From the NCBI RefSeq assembly GCF_015751785.1, contig NZ_JADOTY010000001.1:1736001-1800000 (forward strand): 64,000 nucleotides of DNA. Reading direction: 5' to 3'. The position numbers and the translations under genes were made by a program. The notes under the pieces were generated by a model. The model saw only the letters and a list, made by a program, of their open reading frames with translations. It searched no databases and was not told the DNA's origin. The DNA comes from Micromonospora vinacea. GTDB taxonomy: Bacteria > Actinomycetota > Actinomycetes > Mycobacteriales > Micromonosporaceae. Positions 28,587 to 36,481 of the stretch are shown here, piece after piece (positions within the stretch are counted from its first letter, which is position 1; every line of letters starts with the position of its first letter).

Positions 28587-28724
28587 CCCTTACTCGGGCG
28601 GGCGCTGCGCGAGATGCGCACCGAGGCGCGGATGACGCTGGACGGCGCAGCCGAGGCGATGCAGTGGAGCCGGCACTGGTTCGAGCTGTACGTCGGCCTG
28701 GAATCCGCCGCCGCCCGGCGTTGA
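28587..28724 (+). pseudogene. remnant of an XRE-family helix-turn-helix regulator
   Basis: This frame reads LLGRALREMRTEARMTLDGA then AEAMQWSRHWFE and stops 38 codons after an in-frame ATG (28614). It resembles the first half of the helix-turn-helix of actinobacterial XRE regulators (LGR.LRELR...G.T...AA..L.WS). The rest of the domain and the usual C-terminal sensor are absent. The part before 28587 lacks similarity. It is probably a truncated gene, though a very small peptide cannot be excluded. Confidence 0.4.
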
Positions 28725-28728
28725 CCGG

Positions 28729-29535
28729 TCAGAGCCAGTCGAACCACTCCCTGGGCAGCAGCGCGTAGCCGACGAAGGCGAACACGTCGAGCAGGGTGTG
28801 CGCGATGACAAGCGGCATCACCCGCCGGGTGCGCAGGTAGAAGAGGCTGAACACGACGCCCATGATCGCGTTGCCGACGAACGCGCCGAAGCCCTGGTAG
28901 AGGTGGTACGAGCCGCGCAGCAGCGCACTGGCCGCGATGATCGCGGCGAGCCGCCACTGGAGTTGGCGCAGCCGGGTGACCAGGTATCCGACCACGATCA
29001 CCTCCTCCAGCACGGCGTTCTGCACGGCGGCGAGGATCAGCACCGGGACCGCCCACCAGACGTCCGGCAGCGCGGCCGGCACCAGCGTGGCATTGAGGCC
29101 CAGGTGGGCCGCCACCCAGAACAGCGCCAGCCCGGGTAGGCCGATCAGCGCCGCCAGGCCGGCCCCGCGCGCGACGTCCTGACCGGGCCGCCGGGCGTCC
29201 AGGCCGAGGGTCCGCGCCGGGTCGCCGGGGTCACGGCTGAGCAGGTGTACGGCGAGCAGCACCGGCAGCAACGCGAAACCGATGCCGAGCAGTTGGTACG
29301 TGAGGTCCAGCCAGGGGCGGGCCGACGCCGAGGTGTTCAGCGAGGCGGTCTGCTTGGAGAGCGGACCGTCGGCTGTCAACTTCGCGATGATCGACACCAC
29401 CGCGTAGATCGCGGACTGGCCGAGGGAGAGGCCGAGGACCAGCAGCGTCTCGGTGCCGAGCATTCGGCGGGACACCGGGCGGGTCAGCTCAACGGTCACC
29501 GCACCACTCTGCCCGACGGGCGGCACCCGGGACAT
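28729..29535 (-). CDS. CPBP-family intramembrane metalloprotease
   Basis: About 268-residue membrane protein of the CAAX-protease/bacteriocin-processing (CPBP) family. The start is uncertain: ATG 29535 is given, GTG 29496 is equally possible. About seven hydrophobic segments are present. The family motifs are EEVIVVGYL (motif 1, Glu-Glu; the usual Arg is replaced), RGSYHLYQG (motif 2, His), NAIMG (Asn) and IAHTLLDVFAF (motif 4, His). These residues form the membrane-embedded metal site. Substrates in actinomycetes are mostly unknown. It is divergent from the flavohaemoprotein gene, about 110 bp apart. Confidence 0.87.
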   Translation of the reverse strand: MSRVPPVGQSGAVTVELTRPVSRRMLGTETLLVLGLSLGQSAIYAVVSIIAKLTADGPLSKQTASLNTSASARPWLDLTYQLLGIGFALLPVLLAVHLLSRDPGDPARTLGLDARRPGQDVARGAGLAALIGLPGLALFWVAAHLGLNATLVPAALPDVWWAVPVLILAAVQNAVLEEVIVVGYLVTRLRQLQWRLAAIIAASALLRGSYHLYQGFGAFVGNAIMGVVFSLFYLRTRRVMPLVIAHTLLDVFAFVGYALLPREWFDWL

Positions 29536-29643
29536 GGCCGACCGGCCAGCATGAGCCGATCGCACATTCTGTGCGACCAGTCGACACTCTCCGTGGAGAT
29601 TCTATGGGCGCCCGATCCGTTGCCGTCTGGAGAAGGAGCGTCA

Positions 29644-30759
29644 GTGGACAACCTCGCGCGGTTGCTGAAGGAGAGCTGGACCCTGGTCGAGGATGACCGG
29701 GTCCGGTTGAGCGGCCACTTCTACGCTCGCCTGTTCCTGCTCGACCCCGCCCTGCGGCAACTCTTCCCGGTGCAGATGACCGGCCAGGGCGACCGCCTGC
29801 TCGAAGCGATCATCACGGCGATCCACACTGTCGACGATCCGGAGAGCTTCGACGAGTTCCTTCGGGCGCTCGGCCGCGACCACCGCAAGTACCACGTCGA
29901 CGAGCGGCACTACGCCACGATGGGCGTCGCACTGCTGGACGCGCTGCGTAGCACCGCCGGCGACGGCTGGAACCTGGAGTACGACCAGGCGTGGCGGGAG
30001 GCGTACGCGGCGATCGCCGCCCTGATGGTGGCCGGCGCCGCCTCCGACGACGACCCGCCGTTCTGGCATGCAGAGGTGCTGACCCACGAGCGGTACGGCC
30101 CGGACACCGCCGTGCTGACCTGCCGGGCGTTGCAGCACCCGCTGCGCTGGCAGGCGGGGCAGTACGTGAGCCTGGAGGTGCCGCGCTACCACCCTCGGGT
30201 GTGGCGCAACTACTCGGTGGCGAACGCCCCGAACGACGACAACGTGTTGGAGTTCCACGTCCGGTCTCCGGGGGCCGGCTGGGTTTCCGGCGCGCTGGTG
30301 CGTCGGGTGCGGCCGGGTGACCTGCTGCGTCTGGCGGCGCCGATGGGGTCGATGACACTGGACCGCGCCTCGGAACGGGACATCCTCTGCGTGGCCGGCG
30401 GCGTCGGGCTCGCGCCGATCAAGGCGCTGGTGGAGGAGTTGGCCACCTTCAACCGGACCCGGTGGGTGCACGTCTTCTACGGCGCCCGGCAGGCGGCCGA
30501 CCTGTACGGCCTGGACGGGTTGCAGGAGCTGGTGGCCGTACACCCGTGGTTGTCGGTCACCGCGGCGTGCAGTGAGGACCCGGACTTCGACGGCGAGCAG
30601 GGCGAGATCCCGGACGTGGTGGCCCGGTACGGCCCGTGGACCACGCACGACTGCTACGTCTCCGGTGCCGCCCGGATGGTCCGGTCCACCCTGCGGGTGC
30701 TCGCCGCGGACGATGTGGCGCCGCCGCACATCCGCTACGACACCTTCGGTGACCTCTAG
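29644..30759 (+). CDS. flavohaemoprotein-type globin/FAD/NAD oxidoreductase
   Basis: 371-residue fusion from GTG 29644, which has GGAGAAGGAG upstream. Residues 1-135 are a globin: LLKESWTLVED, then LFPVQMTGQGD, and the proximal-His region HRKYHVDERHY. Residues about 145-250 form the FAD-binding barrel, with RVWRNYSVANAP as the FAD motif RxYSxA. The rest is an NAD-binding domain (CVAGGVGLAPIKALVEEL, then CYVSGAARMV). It is slightly shorter than Hmp flavohaemoglobins (about 400). The expected role is oxidation of nitric oxide to nitrate or related stress chemistry. It is single, with a strong terminator after it. Confidence 0.9.
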   Translation: MDNLARLLKESWTLVEDDRVRLSGHFYARLFLLDPALRQLFPVQMTGQGDRLLEAIITAIHTVDDPESFDEFLRALGRDHRKYHVDERHYATMGVALLDALRSTAGDGWNLEYDQAWREAYAAIAALMVAGAASDDDPPFWHAEVLTHERYGPDTAVLTCRALQHPLRWQAGQYVSLEVPRYHPRVWRNYSVANAPNDDNVLEFHVRSPGAGWVSGALVRRVRPGDLLRLAAPMGSMTLDRASERDILCVAGGVGLAPIKALVEELATFNRTRWVHVFYGARQAADLYGLDGLQELVAVHPWLSVTAACSEDPDFDGEQGEIPDVVARYGPWTTHDCYVSGAARMVRSTLRVLAADDVAPPHIRYDTFGDL

Positions 30760-30776
30760 ACGTTCCTCCCCCCACG

Positions 30777-30816
30777 CCGGGGCGCGTGCCCCTGCCCCCT
30801 GGGGCACGCGCCCCGG
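30777..30816 (+). terminator. Rho-independent terminator
   Basis: CCGGGGCGCGTGCCCC (30777-30792) and its complement (30801-30816) form a perfect 16-bp stem, followed by CCCCTTCCTTTT. It ends the flavohaemoprotein mRNA and also faces the convergent fusion gene stop at 30828. Confidence 0.88.
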
Positions 30817-30827
30817 CCCCTTCCTTT

Positions 30828-32357
30828 TCAGTAGCGCCAGGGGTGCCCGGACTCCCGGTACTCCTCCACCGGCACCAACGGCACGCCGGGTGCCATCCGG
30901 TCGACGTAGAGCCGACCCTCCAGGTGGTCGATCTCGTGTGCGACCAGCCGGGCCATGCCGAACTCGAACGACGTGATGACCCGGCTGCCGTCCCACTGGG
31001 CGTGCTCCACGTCCAGTCGCAGCGGTCGGGGCACCAGACCTCGGTGGTCGAAGAAGGAGAGGCAGCCCTCGTACTGCTCGTCGGTCTCCAGGTCGGCGTC
31101 GACCACCCGGGGGTTGAGCAGAACGACCGGCTCCGCCGACCGGTCGGGGGGCCGCACCACGGCCGCCGCGCGGCCGATGCCGAACTGCGGCGCGGCGACA
31201 CCCACCCCCTTGCTGAACGGGTGCAGCTCGTCGAGCCGGGCCAGGGCCATGGTGAGCCGGTCGACCACGTCCCGGGCGACGTGTTCCTCAGCGGGCAGGT
31301 CGAACGGGCGGGCCCGCTGACGGAGCAGGTCGTCCCCGCGTTGCACGATGCCGAGGCCGCGCATCCGGTCGCTGGGTCGGACCCTGGCGCCGCCGGGGCC
31401 GAGGTCCGGTTCGTTGTCCGGGCGGGCGCGGAACCGCCACTGCATCCGGTACCGGGCGTTCAACGGTGGGTCGTCGGTCTGCCAGTCGTAGATCGCCCGG
31501 TCGCCCTCGTCGTGACGCTGCGGCGCCGTCCGCAGCGGGCCCTCCTCCGCGCTGAGCGAGGTCTCCACGCCCCAGACCTGCGGGTCGAGGGCCGCCGGCA
31601 GGTCCAGGCGTACGGCGAGCTGCCGGGTGGGCAGTCGGACGGCCCGCTGGAACCAGGGGCCCCACTTCTCCTGCCCGACGCTGTACGCGTACTCGATGGT
31701 GGCCCGGTCGCCCGGGTAGAGGGGGAAGCGCCTCTCCCCGTTCTCGAAGAGCAGCCAGATCTCCTTGAACGCGTCCCGATCGTGCTTGGCTCGCCAGTGC
31801 ATCGGCTCCGGGTCGCCACCGCCGTCGTCTCGGTGGGCCTGGATCTGCAGCTCGGCGAAGGTGAGGGGATGCTCCCGGTGGTGCCGGTTGGAGCGGCCGG
31901 GGTCGTTCGGGTAACGGTCGACGGCGACCCGAGCCAGGTAGCGGGTGACCGGCTCGGTGCCGGCGTTGTACAGCTCACGGTGGATGACGCACCGGTAGCC
32001 GTCGTCGGCGTGGGTGAGGGTGGCCAGCTCCCGCTCCACGACCAGGCCGGTGCCGGGTGGCAGCCACTGTCCCGGCAGGTGCGGCTCGCGCTGCGGCTGA
32101 CCCGTCCGGGCGTGCCGTAGGTCGTCGTACTCCCGGAAGCGCTGCCAGATCGCGCCGCTGGCCTCCAGGACGGCCTCCGCGCGGCGGGCGAAATCCTCGG
32201 TCGGGCGGTGCCGGCGCCCCTCGACGTGGCTCACGTAGGACGGGTCGAACCCCATCAGGACGGCCAGTTGCTTCTTGGACAACCCGCGCCCGGTTCGTTG
32301 CCGGGCGAGTTCGGCCGCGAAGGAGTCGGCAGCCCGTTCGAGGGGTGAGGTCGTCAT
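30828..32357 (-). CDS. helix-turn-helix / beta-domain / peptide deformylase fusion
   Basis: 509 residues from ATG 32357 after GAGGAAG. Residues about 15-70 are an XRE helix-turn-helix (LSKKQLAVLMGFDPSYVSHVEG). Residues about 90-310 form an all-beta-looking domain (HRELYNAGTEPVTRYLARVA, FPLYPGDRATIEYAYSVG, KWGPWFQRAVRLP) that I remember from other actinobacterial XRE proteins. The C-terminal about 160 residues are a complete peptide deformylase: GVGVAAPQ (384-391), EGCLS (430-434) and HEIDH (474-478), giving the Gln, Cys and two-His metal site plus the catalytic Glu. Deformylases remove the formyl group from new proteins and normally stand alone at about 170-190 residues. A DNA-binding head on an active-looking deformylase is unexpected. 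Confidence 0.9.
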   Translation of the reverse strand: MTTSPLERAADSFAAELARQRTGRGLSKKQLAVLMGFDPSYVSHVEGRRHRPTEDFARRAEAVLEASGAIWQRFREYDDLRHARTGQPQREPHLPGQWLPPGTGLVVERELATLTHADDGYRCVIHRELYNAGTEPVTRYLARVAVDRYPNDPGRSNRHHREHPLTFAELQIQAHRDDGGGDPEPMHWRAKHDRDAFKEIWLLFENGERRFPLYPGDRATIEYAYSVGQEKWGPWFQRAVRLPTRQLAVRLDLPAALDPQVWGVETSLSAEEGPLRTAPQRHDEGDRAIYDWQTDDPPLNARYRMQWRFRARPDNEPDLGPGGARVRPSDRMRGLGIVQRGDDLLRQRARPFDLPAEEHVARDVVDRLTMALARLDELHPFSKGVGVAAPQFGIGRAAAVVRPPDRSAEPVVLLNPRVVDADLETDEQYEGCLSFFDHRGLVPRPLRLDVEHAQWDGSRVITSFEFGMARLVAHEIDHLEGRLYVDRMAPGVPLVPVEEYRESGHPWRY

Positions 32358-32558
32358 CAGCTTCCTCGGGGCCGGGGATATAAGTTTTCACGTTCCGTGC
32401 CTGAGCACACACGCATGTGGCATGTTTTCGACACACCGCTTGACAATCCACCGATGACCATCGATCGTGCGACCGCGTTTCCCAGCACTGACTCCGGGTA
32501 GTACGCGAAGCGCTACTCCCGTCGAATACGGGGTGACCTGGGCGTCTGGGATGTGACC

Positions 32559-32576
32559 AAGGTGAGGCTTCCCTTA
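32559..32576. promoter_or_regulatory. iron box 1 (IdeR/DmdR-type operator), upstream copy
   Basis: AAGGTGAGGCTTCCCTTA matches the actinobacterial IdeR/DmdR1 pattern (TTAGGTTAGGCTAACCTAA) in its core AGG..AGGCT..CCT.A. It lies about 100 bp before the FhuF-like start. Confidence 0.55.
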
Positions 32577-32589
32577 CGGCCAGGGGTCT

Positions 32590-32607
32590 GGTTAGGCTAG
32601 CCTTAGC
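32590..32607. promoter_or_regulatory. iron box 2 (IdeR/DmdR-type operator)
   Basis: GGTTAGGCTAGCCTTAGC is a close match to the IdeR/DmdR1 consensus, about 65 bp before the FhuF-like start, where it would overlap the promoter. Two boxes 31 bp apart suggest tight Fe2+-dependent repression. Confidence 0.75.
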
Positions 32608-32672
32608 TCAGGACGGCACTGGTTCGTCCGCCGGGGCGCACTCCTCGGTCACACAGACAGGGGACGACTCAG

Positions 32673-33461
32673 GTGACAGCGGTGATGCCGAGGCGGGAGG
32701 CCGCCACCACACCGCTCGCCCCCGTCACCGCGGCGCTCCGGGCCATGTTCGGCACCGACGACCTCCCCGGCCTCGCCCGGGGCCTGCTGGTCGACGACGA
32801 ACTCGGCTGGGCGCCCGCCACCACCCTGATCGACGGCAGCCGACTGCCGGAGCTGCTGAACGGCGCCGCCGTCCGCTGGGGCGGCACCCCGCACGCCTGC
32901 GCGGCGCTGGCCTGGAAGTCGTACAGCTACTGGGCCGCGCTGCCGGTCGTGCTCGGCTGGGCCTCCGCCCGGCGGGTGCCGCTGCTCGATCCGACCAACC
33001 TGCTGATCCACTTCGAGGACCACCGGCAGCTGCTCACCATGGGCATGCGCCGGGGCACCACGGTGGCGGTGCTGCCGAACGATCCGCTGGCGCTCGCCGG
33101 CCTGCCGGAGGTACGGGTCGTCGCCGACGAGGCCGAGCTGCTGGCCGCACTGCGCGCCTCGCTGCTCGACGCCCACCTGGCACCGCTCATCACGGCGATC
33201 CAGTCCGAGGTCCGGGTGGGCACCCGGACGCTGCTCGGCTCGGTCGCCTCCGGCATCGCGCACGGCATCCTGCGGGCTGCTGACGGCCTGCCCGGCTCCA
33301 CGGTGCAGAGCATCGACACACTGCTCGGCGCACTCGACCTGACCGACCTGATCGAGTTGGTGCCCGGGCCGACCGGCGAGCCCACAGTGCAACGCCGCAC
33401 CTGCTGCCTCGCCTTCACGCTGCCCCGGCCGAAGGTCTGCCAGGGCTGCTGCGTCCGCTAG
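32673..33461 (+). CDS. FhuF-like [2Fe-2S] siderophore-iron reductase
   Basis: 262 residues from GTG 32673, with GGGGAC upstream. The C-terminus has the FhuF-type iron-sulphur signature RTCCLAFTLPRPKVCQGCC: two adjacent Cys, ten residues, then C-x2-C. Upstream parts (AALAWKSYSYWAALPVVLGW and LLIHFEDHR) fit the same family. FhuF proteins reduce ferric siderophores in the cytoplasm to release Fe2+. Two iron boxes lie in its promoter, which supports the role and predicts expression only in low iron. No siderophore transporter is in the window. It is divergent from the deformylase fusion, itself likely an iron enzyme. Confidence 0.88.
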   Translation: MTAVMPRREAATTPLAPVTAALRAMFGTDDLPGLARGLLVDDELGWAPATTLIDGSRLPELLNGAAVRWGGTPHACAALAWKSYSYWAALPVVLGWASARRVPLLDPTNLLIHFEDHRQLLTMGMRRGTTVAVLPNDPLALAGLPEVRVVADEAELLAALRASLLDAHLAPLITAIQSEVRVGTRTLLGSVASGIAHGILRAADGLPGSTVQSIDTLLGALDLTDLIELVPGPTGEPTVQRRTCCLAFTLPRPKVCQGCCVR

Positions 33462-33479
33462 GCCGCTGGGCCGCACGGG

Positions 33480-35315
33480 TCAGTCGGTCAACGACCGGAC
33501 GTCCCACACCCACACGCCGCCGGTGAAGACCGGTTGGATCCCGGTCAGCTCGGTCATCCCCCGGCGCAGCGCCGCCTCGTGCTCGTGTGGCCCGAGGATG
33601 ACCACCCCCGCCCGCCAGTAGCGCAGGTCATCGACCGCTCGGACCCGGCTCTGCGGGGTAATCGGGGGCACCGCCCCGGTACGCCGGATGGTGGCGAAGA
33701 AGCTGCTGGTGGGGCGTGGAGTCGCACCGAACAGTGCGACCTTCGGCGGGTCGGCGCTCGGGCGGGTGTCCGGGCCGAGGAAGTAACCACGGGCCAGCGG
33801 CATGTCCAGCCGGGTCGCCGCCGACCAGCGCAGCGGCTCCGCGTACGTGCTGTCCGGCAACGGAAGGGTCACCACACTGCGCCCACCGGCCACGTACGGC
33901 CGCCACGCCCCACTGGTCACGAAGGTGGGGACCGGGTCGAGGCGGGCCACCGGCAGCGGGGTGGGGACGATCGGCAGCAGGGCCATCGTCAGCACTGTGG
34001 CGGTGACGAAGCGGACCTGCCCCCGGGCGGCCGGGTGTGCGCCGGTCAACTCTCGGGCACGTTCGGCACCGTAGGCGAGCAGCAGCCCGATGATCGGGGT
34101 GATCGCCAACGCCCAGCGCGTCGGCACCACCGAGTGCAGGATGGGCAGGTTCTCCAGCGCCGCCCAGGGGCCCGGCACACCCGTACCCCGGTTGTCGAAG
34201 CGGACCTCCCGTCCCAGCGAGAGCACCGCGAAGAGCAACCCGAGCGCGGCCAGGGCGAGCACCACGATCGAACGGCGCAGCCACCAGACCAGGGCGATCA
34301 CCAGCACCAGCAGCCCCCAGCCGAAGAAGCTGTTCTCCTCGGTCGGGTTCTTGGCCAGGCCCGCGGCGGTGCGCGCGCTACCGGCGAGTGATTCCCGGGA
34401 GTACGCGACGAACGAGGCCAGGTCGCTGGAGTAGCCGCGGATCAGGCGGGACAGCCCGGAGTACGCGTCCGGTCCGAAGAACTGGACGTACAGGGGGTAC
34501 GCCAGCAGGAGTCCGGCGACGACGGCGGCGACGGCCAGGCCGGCGAGGAAGGGTCGGGCCCGCGACCGCAGATCCGCGCGACCGAGGGCGAGCACAGCGG
34601 CGACCACGCCGAGCCCGATCGCGGTCATCAGCAGGATCTCCAGGTTGAGGAATGCCTGCCAGACGATGACCAGCGCGAGGAGGGCCCCGTTGCGCAGCCA
34701 GCGGCCTGGTTCGCCGAGTCGCAGCGTGCGCCAGATGATCAACGGGACGACGAACTGCGACACGATGTTCGGGTGCCCATTGGCGTGCGACACCATGGCC
34801 GGCGCGAACGCGCAGAAGCCCGCGCCCAGCCACGCTGGCCCCCGGCTGCCGATCACGACCCGGGAGAGCAGGAAATACCAGGCCGTGGCGGTGGCAATCA
34901 TGCCGACGGTCAGGAAGAGCAGAAATGACGCCCGAGGTCCGAACAACAGGGTGATCGGCGTCATTGGCAATGAAATGGATAATACGGACGTATTGGCCAT
35001 CAGATTCACGCCGTCGGGGACGTTCATCTGATTGGAATGGAACGGATACGCAAAGTGCGTGACTACTCGCGCACCGTGGGCCATCATCCATTCAAACTGT
35101 GACTGATCGGTCTGGTTGTCCCGCACATCACTGCTCGGGTCCAGCCAGAGCCGACCGGTGACCCAGAAGCCGAGCAGCACGAAACTCAGCACGGCGGCCA
35201 GATCGGCCCACATCCCCCTGCGGGAAGGCCGAACGGCACCGGAGGCCCCCTCCGCCGACGAAGCGGCGGCCGGGCCGCCACTGTCGCTGGGCACGTCCGG
35301 TTCAGGAGTAGTCAT
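33480..35315 (-). CDS. multi-pass membrane protein, GT-C glycosyltransferase-like
   Basis: 611 residues with about 11 membrane helices, beginning with a Pro/Ser/Glu-rich cytoplasmic tail. After the first helix comes a large outer loop (LWLDPSSDVRDNQTDQSQFE, then MMAHG) holding acidic residues, as in GT-C transferases that use polyprenyl-phosphate sugars. A soluble C-terminal part of about 150 residues follows the last helix (GAWRPYVAGGRSVVTLPLP onwards). The family is often annotated simply as a hypothetical membrane protein in actinomycetes, and no proven activity is known to me. ATG 35315 has no clear ribosome binding site. It is divergent from a SAM methyltransferase gene that may act in the same pathway. 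Confidence 0.72.
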   Translation of the reverse strand: MTTPEPDVPSDSGGPAAASSAEGASGAVRPSRRGMWADLAAVLSFVLLGFWVTGRLWLDPSSDVRDNQTDQSQFEWMMAHGARVVTHFAYPFHSNQMNVPDGVNLMANTSVLSISLPMTPITLLFGPRASFLLFLTVGMIATATAWYFLLSRVVIGSRGPAWLGAGFCAFAPAMVSHANGHPNIVSQFVVPLIIWRTLRLGEPGRWLRNGALLALVIVWQAFLNLEILLMTAIGLGVVAAVLALGRADLRSRARPFLAGLAVAAVVAGLLLAYPLYVQFFGPDAYSGLSRLIRGYSSDLASFVAYSRESLAGSARTAAGLAKNPTEENSFFGWGLLVLVIALVWWLRRSIVVLALAALGLLFAVLSLGREVRFDNRGTGVPGPWAALENLPILHSVVPTRWALAITPIIGLLLAYGAERARELTGAHPAARGQVRFVTATVLTMALLPIVPTPLPVARLDPVPTFVTSGAWRPYVAGGRSVVTLPLPDSTYAEPLRWSAATRLDMPLARGYFLGPDTRPSADPPKVALFGATPRPTSSFFATIRRTGAVPPITPQSRVRAVDDLRYWRAGVVILGPHEHEAALRRGMTELTGIQPVFTGGVWVWDVRSLTD

Positions 35316-35527
35316 GACAATTCATAGGGTAGTCAGCGTATGGCACCGCCGTGACATGTTTCGGGGTACTGCCGTACTATGTGCCGGGTTCGCCGACCGC
35401 CGATCACGAACCCACCCCCCGACCACAATTCGGCCACCCCGATGCCCCGATTCTTTCGCCGTCCCAGCGGATGATTCACTCTGTCGGTCCAGGCACGGGT
35501 CGAGTTCATATCGTGAGGAATCGACGC

Positions 35528-36238
35528 ATGGCAGAAATCACTGGGGATCAGCGCGTGCAGTCCGAGGTCCTGGAAGGCCTGGCAACCGCTGTCAACCACC
35601 GTCGCTGGTTCATCGAACTGGCCGTGCCGTACCTCGGCGACGACCCGATCGAGATCGGCAGCGGCCTCGGTGACTACGCGCTGGAATGGTCCGAGCGGTT
35701 GCCCCGGTTCACCGCCACCGAGGCCAACCCGGACCGGCTGGTGCAGCTCAAGGAGCGCCTCGCCGACCGCCCGAACATCGACGTCCGGCAGATGCTGCTG
35801 CCGCACAACGACCGCGGCGACTACAGCGCCGCCGTCTCGTACAACGTCCTGGAGCACATCGAGGACCACGTGGGCGCGCTACAGAGCATGCGCGACCTGG
35901 TCCGACCCGGCGGTGCCGTGATCATCATCGTGCCGGCGTTCCAGTTCGCGATGGGCCCGGCCGACATCGCCACCGGGCACGTCCGCCGCTACACGAAGAA
36001 GACGCTCGGGGCGGCGATGACCGAGGCCGGCCTGACCATCGAGAAGATCCACTACGCGAACGCGCTCGGGCTGATCGGCTACTTCATGGCCACCAAGGTC
36101 TTCCGGCTGATGCCGAAGGAGGGCCCGATGGTCAAGGTGTACGACACCCTCGTGCTGCCCGCCACCAAGGCCGCCGAGCAGCTGGTGTTCCCGCCGTTCG
36201 GCCAGTCGGTCTTCGCCGTGGCCCGCGTCCCAGCCTGA
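35528..36238 (+). CDS. class I SAM-dependent methyltransferase
   Basis: 236 residues from ATG 35528 (GAGGAA 9 nt upstream). Motifs: IEIGSGLGDYALEW (SAM-binding loop), FTATEANPDRLVQL (acidic residue for ribose), SYNVLEHIEDHVGAL (the VLEH motif after strand 4) and VRPGGAVIIIVPAFQFAMG. The VP.....G...D...GH.RRY pattern after it is characteristic of methyltransferases tied to glycan or glycolipid biosynthesis. That matches its position beside the GT-C-like gene. The substrate is unknown. A 150-bp CCCCGG repeat begins 5 bp after the stop codon. Confidence 0.87.
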   Translation: MAEITGDQRVQSEVLEGLATAVNHRRWFIELAVPYLGDDPIEIGSGLGDYALEWSERLPRFTATEANPDRLVQLKERLADRPNIDVRQMLLPHNDRGDYSAAVSYNVLEHIEDHVGALQSMRDLVRPGGAVIIIVPAFQFAMGPADIATGHVRRYTKKTLGAAMTEAGLTIEKIHYANALGLIGYFMATKVFRLMPKEGPMVKVYDTLVLPATKAAEQLVFPPFGQSVFAVARVPA

Positions 36239-36243
36239 CCCAC

Positions 36244-36393
36244 CCCCGGCCCCGGCCCCGGCCCCGGCCCCGGCCCCGGCCCCGGCCCCGGCCCCGGCCC
36301 CGGCCCCGGCCCCGGCCCCGGCCCCGGCCCCGGCCCCGGCCCCGGCCCCGGCCCCGGCCCCGGCCCCGGCCCCGGCCCCGGCCCCGGCCCCGG
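36244..36393. repeat. (CCCCGG)25 perfect hexanucleotide tandem repeat
   Basis: 25 uninterrupted copies of CCCCGG on the plus strand, equal to (GGGGCC) on the minus strand, with no sequence errors from 36244 to 36393. It starts 5 bp after the methyltransferase stop codon and ends at the base where an inverted repeat begins (36393). The minus strand could form G-quadruplexes, and copy number should change by slippage. No gene uses the sequence: the frames across it only encode Pro-Arg or Gly-Arg. Confidence 0.97.
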
Positions 36394-36464
36394 CGATCTT
36401 GCACTTCCTGTCGTCCTTATGCCCCGTTATGCCAGGGATGTCGGGACAGTAAGTGCAAGATCGC
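36393..36464. repeat. 20-bp inverted repeat (intergenic palindrome 1)
   Basis: GCGATCTTGCACTTCCTGTC (36393-36412) and GACAGTAAGTGCAAGATCGC (36445-36464) are complementary at 19 of 20 positions, around a 32-nt loop. It may act as terminator for the methyltransferase or PEBP gene. Similar GATC-bearing palindromes occur at 52.7 and 63.3-63.5 kb. Confidence 0.85.
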
Positions 36465-36481
36465 GGGAGCTGGGGGCGGGA

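Larger units (their letters stand above)
32358..32672. promoter_or_regulatory. divergent promoter region with iron boxes
   Basis: 315 bp between the fusion gene (leftward) and the FhuF-like gene (rightward). It contains a hairpin-forming palindrome (32497-32521, GTAG..CTAC with an inner CGC-GAA-GCG) and two iron-box-like sequences (annotated separately). An AT-rich patch ACTTATAT on the minus strand, close to the fusion start, may be its -10 region. Confidence 0.5.

Noticed and set aside
36132..36404. Gly-Arg or Pro-Arg dipeptide-repeat proteins across the CCCCGG array
   Set aside because: Any frame over the repeat gives GR, PR or GP runs; there is no ribosome binding site or conserved flank, so no coding role is claimed.
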